This document shows positions 61,148 through 64,000 of a stretch of DNA of 64,000 bases, piece by piece; position 1 is the stretch's first letter, and each line of letters starts with the position of its first letter. Source of the DNA: Dehalococcoides mccartyi CG5. GTDB lineage: Bacteria > Chloroflexota > Dehalococcoidia > Dehalococcoidales > Dehalococcoidaceae. Made by a program: the position numbers and the translations under genes. The notes below the pieces were generated by a model, which saw only the letters and a program-made list of their open reading frames with translations, made no database searches and had not been told where the DNA came from. Where the stretch lies: the NCBI RefSeq assembly GCF_000830885.1, contig NZ_CP006951.1, positions 62,001 to 126,000 of the forward strand, written 5' to 3'.

Positions 61148-61564
61148 TTACTTTTCCTTGAGGATTTTTATATTCACTGTACGTTTCCGGGGACCATCAA
61201 ATTCAGCAAGGTAAATACCCTGCCATGTTCCCAACAGTATCATTCCTTCTTCTATAATCAGGTTCAGGCTGTTTCCCATCAGGCTGGTTTTGACATGGGC
61301 GGCCGAGTTGCCTTCGGCGTGAAGGAAGGGAGTAACGGAAGGGACTATCTGTTCAAGCTGGGCTTTGATATCGGTGATAACGTCAGGGTCGGCATTTTCG
61401 TTTATAGTCAGTCCGGCAGTAGTGTGAGGGACAAAAATAAGGCACAGGCCGGAGGTAATACCGCTTTGGTGGATAACAGAACGAATCTGGGGGGTAATAT
61501 CTATAAATTCGGTTTGGCTGTGGCTGGGTATTTCAAGACGGTACAGGGGCAGGGCATCAGTCAT
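61148..61564 (-). CDS. yjbQ: YjbQ/UPF0047 family protein
   Basis: About 138 residues from ATG 61564, which overlaps the end of the upstream receiver gene by 8 bp. An in-frame start 15 bp earlier is possible. Family motifs are 'LCLIFVPHTTAGLTINENAD' with the conserved His and 'TAG.TINE', 'HAEGNSAAHVKTSLMG' and 'LLGTWQGIYLAEFDGPR'. The fold is a trimer with a metal-like pocket. Some members have secondary thiamine-phosphate synthase activity, but the biological role is unsettled. It is translationally coupled to the receiver at 61557. Confidence 0.92.
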   Translation of the reverse strand: MTDALPLYRLEIPSHSQTEFIDITPQIRSVIHQSGITSGLCLIFVPHTTAGLTINENADPDVITDIKAQLEQIVPSVTPFLHAEGNSAAHVKTSLMGNSLNLIIEEGMILLGTWQGIYLAEFDGPRKRTVNIKILKEK

Positions 61565-61928
61565 GCTTGATAAATTCACTCACCTTGTTGCGCAGTTCCT
61601 GGGGATTAAAGGGTTTGGTAATATAGCCGTCCGCACCCAGCTGTTGGCTGAGTTTCTTGTTCAATTCGTAGCCCACCCCGGTCAGCATAATAATAGGAGT
61701 GGAACTGGTTTGCTTGTCACCTTTGAGCATGCAACAGGCCGCCAACCCGTCCAGTTTGGGCATCATGATATCCATGAGTATCAGGTCAAAATTCTGCTCG
61801 CGTGATTCTTTCACGGCTTCTTCGCCATTTCTAGCCTGAACTATCTGATAGCCTTTGTCCAGTATGCTGCAAACCAGCTGCCTGATGTGTTCTTCGTCAT
61901 CAGCTATCAGTATTTTTATTTTGGACAT
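61557..61928 (-). CDS. Stand-alone CheY-like response regulator receiver
   Basis: This protein has 123 residues and a receiver domain only: 'KILIADDEEHIRQLVCSIL', the phospho-acceptor Asp in 'LILMDIMMPKLDG', Thr in 'IIMLTGVGY' and Lys in 'GADGYITKPFNPQEL'. There is no output domain, so it must act by protein contact or phosphotransfer. The orphan kinase at 56450 lies 2 kb away on the same strand and is a candidate partner. An upstream AGGGAGGCA gives the ribosome site. Confidence 0.92.
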   Translation of the reverse strand: MSKIKILIADDEEHIRQLVCSILDKGYQIVQARNGEEAVKESREQNFDLILMDIMMPKLDGLAACCMLKGDKQTSSTPIIMLTGVGYELNKKLSQQLGADGYITKPFNPQELRNKVSEFIKHD

Positions 61929-62008
61929 GACTGCCTCCCTGAGATACCGGAAATAATAAGTAATAGTATATCATCCGGAGATAAAAAAAAGATAAGTTTT
62001 AAAAAACC

Positions 62009-62401
62009 TTAGTTCTGTTCCCCAAGTTTTTGGAAAGTTTCGGTGATTATTGTCTTAAGATCGTTGGGGGTGAAGGGTTTGGGTAAAAAGGGTTGGCCGG
62101 TGGCATCCAGAAAACCCCGGGTGGTCTCATCCAAAAGGTCACCGGTTGTGAATATAATCCGTTTGGCGATATTCGGATAATGGTTCAGCACGTATGCGTA
62201 CAGGTTTTTACCATTCATAACGGGAGTGCGTATATCTACCAGACAGAGGTCAAATGTATCTCTCTGGATAAGTGATTGACCTATCTGTCCATTTATAGCT
62301 ATGGTGACATCAAGCCCCATGCCTTCCAGAGTGCGCAAGCATACCTGGCATATGGAGGGTTCGTCTTCAACTACCAGTACCCTGTATTTTTTATCAGTCA
62401 T
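62009..62401 (-). CDS. Stand-alone CheY-like response regulator receiver
   Basis: This protein has 130 residues and is a receiver only: 'RVLVVEDEPSICQVCLRTL', the acceptor Asp in 'LCLVDIRTPVMNGK', 'IIFTTGDLLDE' with Thr, and Lys in 'PFLPKPFTPNDLK'. It is similar in size to the receiver at 61557 but only moderately alike, so they are not a recent duplication. A gap of 80 bp separates them. An output partner is not evident. Confidence 0.92.
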   Translation of the reverse strand: MTDKKYRVLVVEDEPSICQVCLRTLEGMGLDVTIAINGQIGQSLIQRDTFDLCLVDIRTPVMNGKNLYAYVLNHYPNIAKRIIFTTGDLLDETTRGFLDATGQPFLPKPFTPNDLKTIITETFQKLGEQN

Positions 62402-62545
62402 AGAGTCCTGTCTGTTGGAAGGAAAGTTTGGATTGTTAGAATGGGTAATGAATTTGTACTAATGGTATTGTACCACAGAGTTGCCAGCTGTCAATAGAGA
62501 GGTATAGTAAAGTGTTAAAAAGGCAAAAAAGAGGTCAAAAAATAC

Positions 62546-63118
62546 TTAAAACTTGAATTTACCCTGCTGGATAAGGTAGCCGCAGGCAAGCCCGACGAGT
62601 AATCCCCCCAGATGTCCCTGCCAGGCAACCGACGGAAGGAAGGACAGGATAATAAAGCTGCCAATGACTGCAATCCAGAGAGGGATGGGTATTGGCAGAG
62701 GGAAGACCATAACCTTGGAGTTCGGGCGAAGTACTGCCAGAGCTCCGCCAAGTGCAAAAACCGCCCCTGAAGCACCTATTACATATCCGTATGAACCGGC
62801 GTTTAGTAGTATAAACAGCAAACTGCCTGCCAGACCGCCCCCGAAGAATATTATCAGCCAACTGCGCTGGCTTATCATCTGGAGCAGGGCATTGCCGAAG
62901 AAATACAGGGTGAGCATATTGGCAAAAAGATGCCAGAGGTCTGCGTGGACAAACAGGCTGGTTACAATAGTCCAAGGGTGGCTGATGGCGGTTGCAGGTT
63001 GAAGCGCAAGGTACGGCCCAAGCTGAGGAACGAAATTAACCCCGAAGAATACAACCACGCAGGTGATTATTATCAGAAGTATGACATCCGGCTGGTTACG
63101 GTAGTTTGAAAATTTCAT
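62546..63118 (-). CDS. Rhomboid family intramembrane serine protease
   Basis: This protease has 190 residues and six membrane helices. Family motifs are present: 'ADLWHLFANMLTLYFFGNAL' (HxxxN oxyanion region), the catalytic Ser in 'VIGASGAVFALGGAL' and the catalytic His in 'GHLGGLLVGLACGYL'. It would cut membrane helices of unknown substrates. It is a minimal six-helix form without extra domains. The gene is monocistronic and divergent from the gene at 63225. Confidence 0.95.
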   Translation of the reverse strand: MKFSNYRNQPDVILLIIITCVVVFFGVNFVPQLGPYLALQPATAISHPWTIVTSLFVHADLWHLFANMLTLYFFGNALLQMISQRSWLIIFFGGGLAGSLLFILLNAGSYGYVIGASGAVFALGGALAVLRPNSKVMVFPLPIPIPLWIAVIGSFIILSFLPSVAWQGHLGGLLVGLACGYLIQQGKFKF

Positions 63119-63224
63119 ATGCAGTAATTCTGACAGTTTTATCCAAGGTGTGTCAAATTTTTATTGACAGGCGGATTTGAGTGGCACTAAAGTCTTATCA
63201 GTAAGGTATTGATGAGGTGAAACT

Positions 63225-64000
63225 ATGCCCACGCTTATTCTCTCCCGTAAAGATATTTCCGGACTGATTTCCATGCCGGTGGTTATACAGGCAGTAGAGC
63301 AGGCTTTTAAGGACTGGGCGGTGGGGTTGGCGGATATGCCCTCTAAAGTGTATCTGACACTTCCCGGAGGGGATTTCAGGGCTATGCCGGCCTCCTTGCC
63401 GGGTGCGGCCGGAATAAAATGGGTAAATGTCCATCCCGGAAACAGGGCTTTGCATATGCCTACCGTAATGGGGCTTATAATTTACTCTGATCCGGATACC
63501 GGTTATCCGTTGGCAATTATGGACGGCACAGATATTACCGCTTACCGCACCGGGGCGGCAGCCGCCATTGCCTCAAGGTATTTGGCCAGACAGGATGCCA
63601 CTACGCTGGGAATTATAGGGGCGGGGCGTCAGGCCATTACCCAGATAATGGCCCATAAGGTGCTTTTTGAACTTAGGGAGATACGGGTGTACGACATATC
63701 TCCTGATGCGGGTTTAAGACTCATAGAGTATTTCCCTGATCTGAATATAAGGCAAACCAGCCTTGAAGAAACTGCCGCTTCAGATATAATCTGTACCCTT
63801 ACTACTTCAACCAAACCGGTCTTGTTCTTAAAACACTTAAAACCCGGTTGCCATATAAATGCGGTCGGGGCGGATGCCCCCGGCAAACAGGAGCTTGACC
63901 CCCTTATCCTCAAGCAGGCGGTAGTGGTGGTAGATGATATGGACCAGGCAATCCATGCCGGTGAGCTGAATGTGCCCGTGAAAGCGGGTGCTTTTAATAA
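63225..64000 (+). CDS. Ornithine cyclodeaminase/mu-crystallin family protein (5' part, runs off the window)
   Basis: 258 codons are visible from ATG 63225, with GATGAGGTGA before it and no stop by the window end. The family usually has about 325 residues, so some 65 are missing. Motifs: 'MPSKVYLTLPGGDFRAMPAS', 'AAGIKWVNVHPGN' with the substrate-binding Lys, 'DGTDITAYRTGAAAAIAS' and the Rossmann 'TLGIIGAGRQAITQI'. Members include ornithine cyclodeaminase, alanine dehydrogenase and imine reductases. Which one this is cannot be decided. Confidence 0.9.
   Translation, partial: MPTLILSRKDISGLISMPVVIQAVEQAFKDWAVGLADMPSKVYLTLPGGDFRAMPASLPGAAGIKWVNVHPGNRALHMPTVMGLIIYSDPDTGYPLAIMDGTDITAYRTGAAAAIASRYLARQDATTLGIIGAGRQAITQIMAHKVLFELREIRVYDISPDAGLRLIEYFPDLNIRQTSLEETAASDIICTLTTSTKPVLFLKHLKPGCHINAVGADAPGKQELDPLILKQAVVVVDDMDQAIHAGELNVPVKAGAFN

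Overview
This window looks like a Dehalococcoides mccartyi (Chloroflexota) chromosome. It holds two rdhA-rdhB reductive dehalogenase units, a CbiZ corrinoid-salvage gene next to one of them, Tat-targeted respiratory enzymes, a HupXSL uptake hydrogenase with its maturation protease, a molybdopterin enzyme of the polysulfide-reductase type, and a two-subunit pyruvate carboxylase. The species is inferred from gene content and order. No rRNA or tRNA gene was seen.

Layout. (1) About 1-24.6 kb is an accessory, AT-richer region. It starts with the tail of an XRE regulator, a small unknown gene, cbiZ, a lipoprotein, and rdhB1/rdhA1 with a divergent NarL-type two-component system. A chimeric scar follows, made of a headless serine recombinase joined to a tailless AAA ATPase. 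A six-gene cassette on the plus strand (7.9-17.3 kb) encodes a MORC/MutL-like GHKL ATPase, a Z1 helicase-like ATPase, a PD-(D/E)XK protein, an AIPR protein, a C5-cytosine methyltransferase and a Vsr endonuclease. Nested IS3-family elements (17.3-19.6 kb) then cut off the 3' end of a response regulator whose phospho-acceptor Asp is already Glu. Next come rdhB2/rdhA2 with a divergent OmpR-type two-component system, and at 24.2 kb a relic of a second recombinase 3' end. (2) 24.6-43.5 kb is core-like: a ferritin-like protein; a minus-strand operon for a molybdopterin oxidoreductase (FeS subunit, NrfD-like subunit, Mo subunit, membrane protein, THEP1-MobA fusion); an Mrp ATPase; DegV; two membrane fusion proteins; and hupX-hupS-hupL-protease. 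(3) 43.5-64 kb holds an ABC-2 efflux operon with its TetR regulator, a DJ-1/PfpI protein, pycB-pycA, a GltD-like FeS flavoprotein, a cobalamin riboswitch over a zinc dehydrogenase and a TrpD-like gene, a large multi-PAS histidine kinase, cobyrinate a,c-diamide synthase, YjbQ, two CheY-like receivers, a rhomboid protease and the 5' part of an ornithine cyclodeaminase-like gene.

How the genes work together. Hydrogen oxidised by Hup is expected to feed electrons to membrane-anchored RdhA enzymes, which need corrinoid. CbiZ, CbiA and the cobalamin riboswitch all concern corrinoid supply. The Mo-enzyme operon carries a cofactor-maturation gene of its own. A 22-bp dyad-like motif lies upstream of both the hup and the Mo-enzyme operons.

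The most interesting system is the six-gene MORC-Z1-REase-AIPR-Dcm-Vsr cassette. It matches a restriction-modification-like architecture predicted from comparative genomics (MORC/MutL-type ATPases in R-M systems). Here it sits between recombinase scars and IS elements beside reductive dehalogenase genes.
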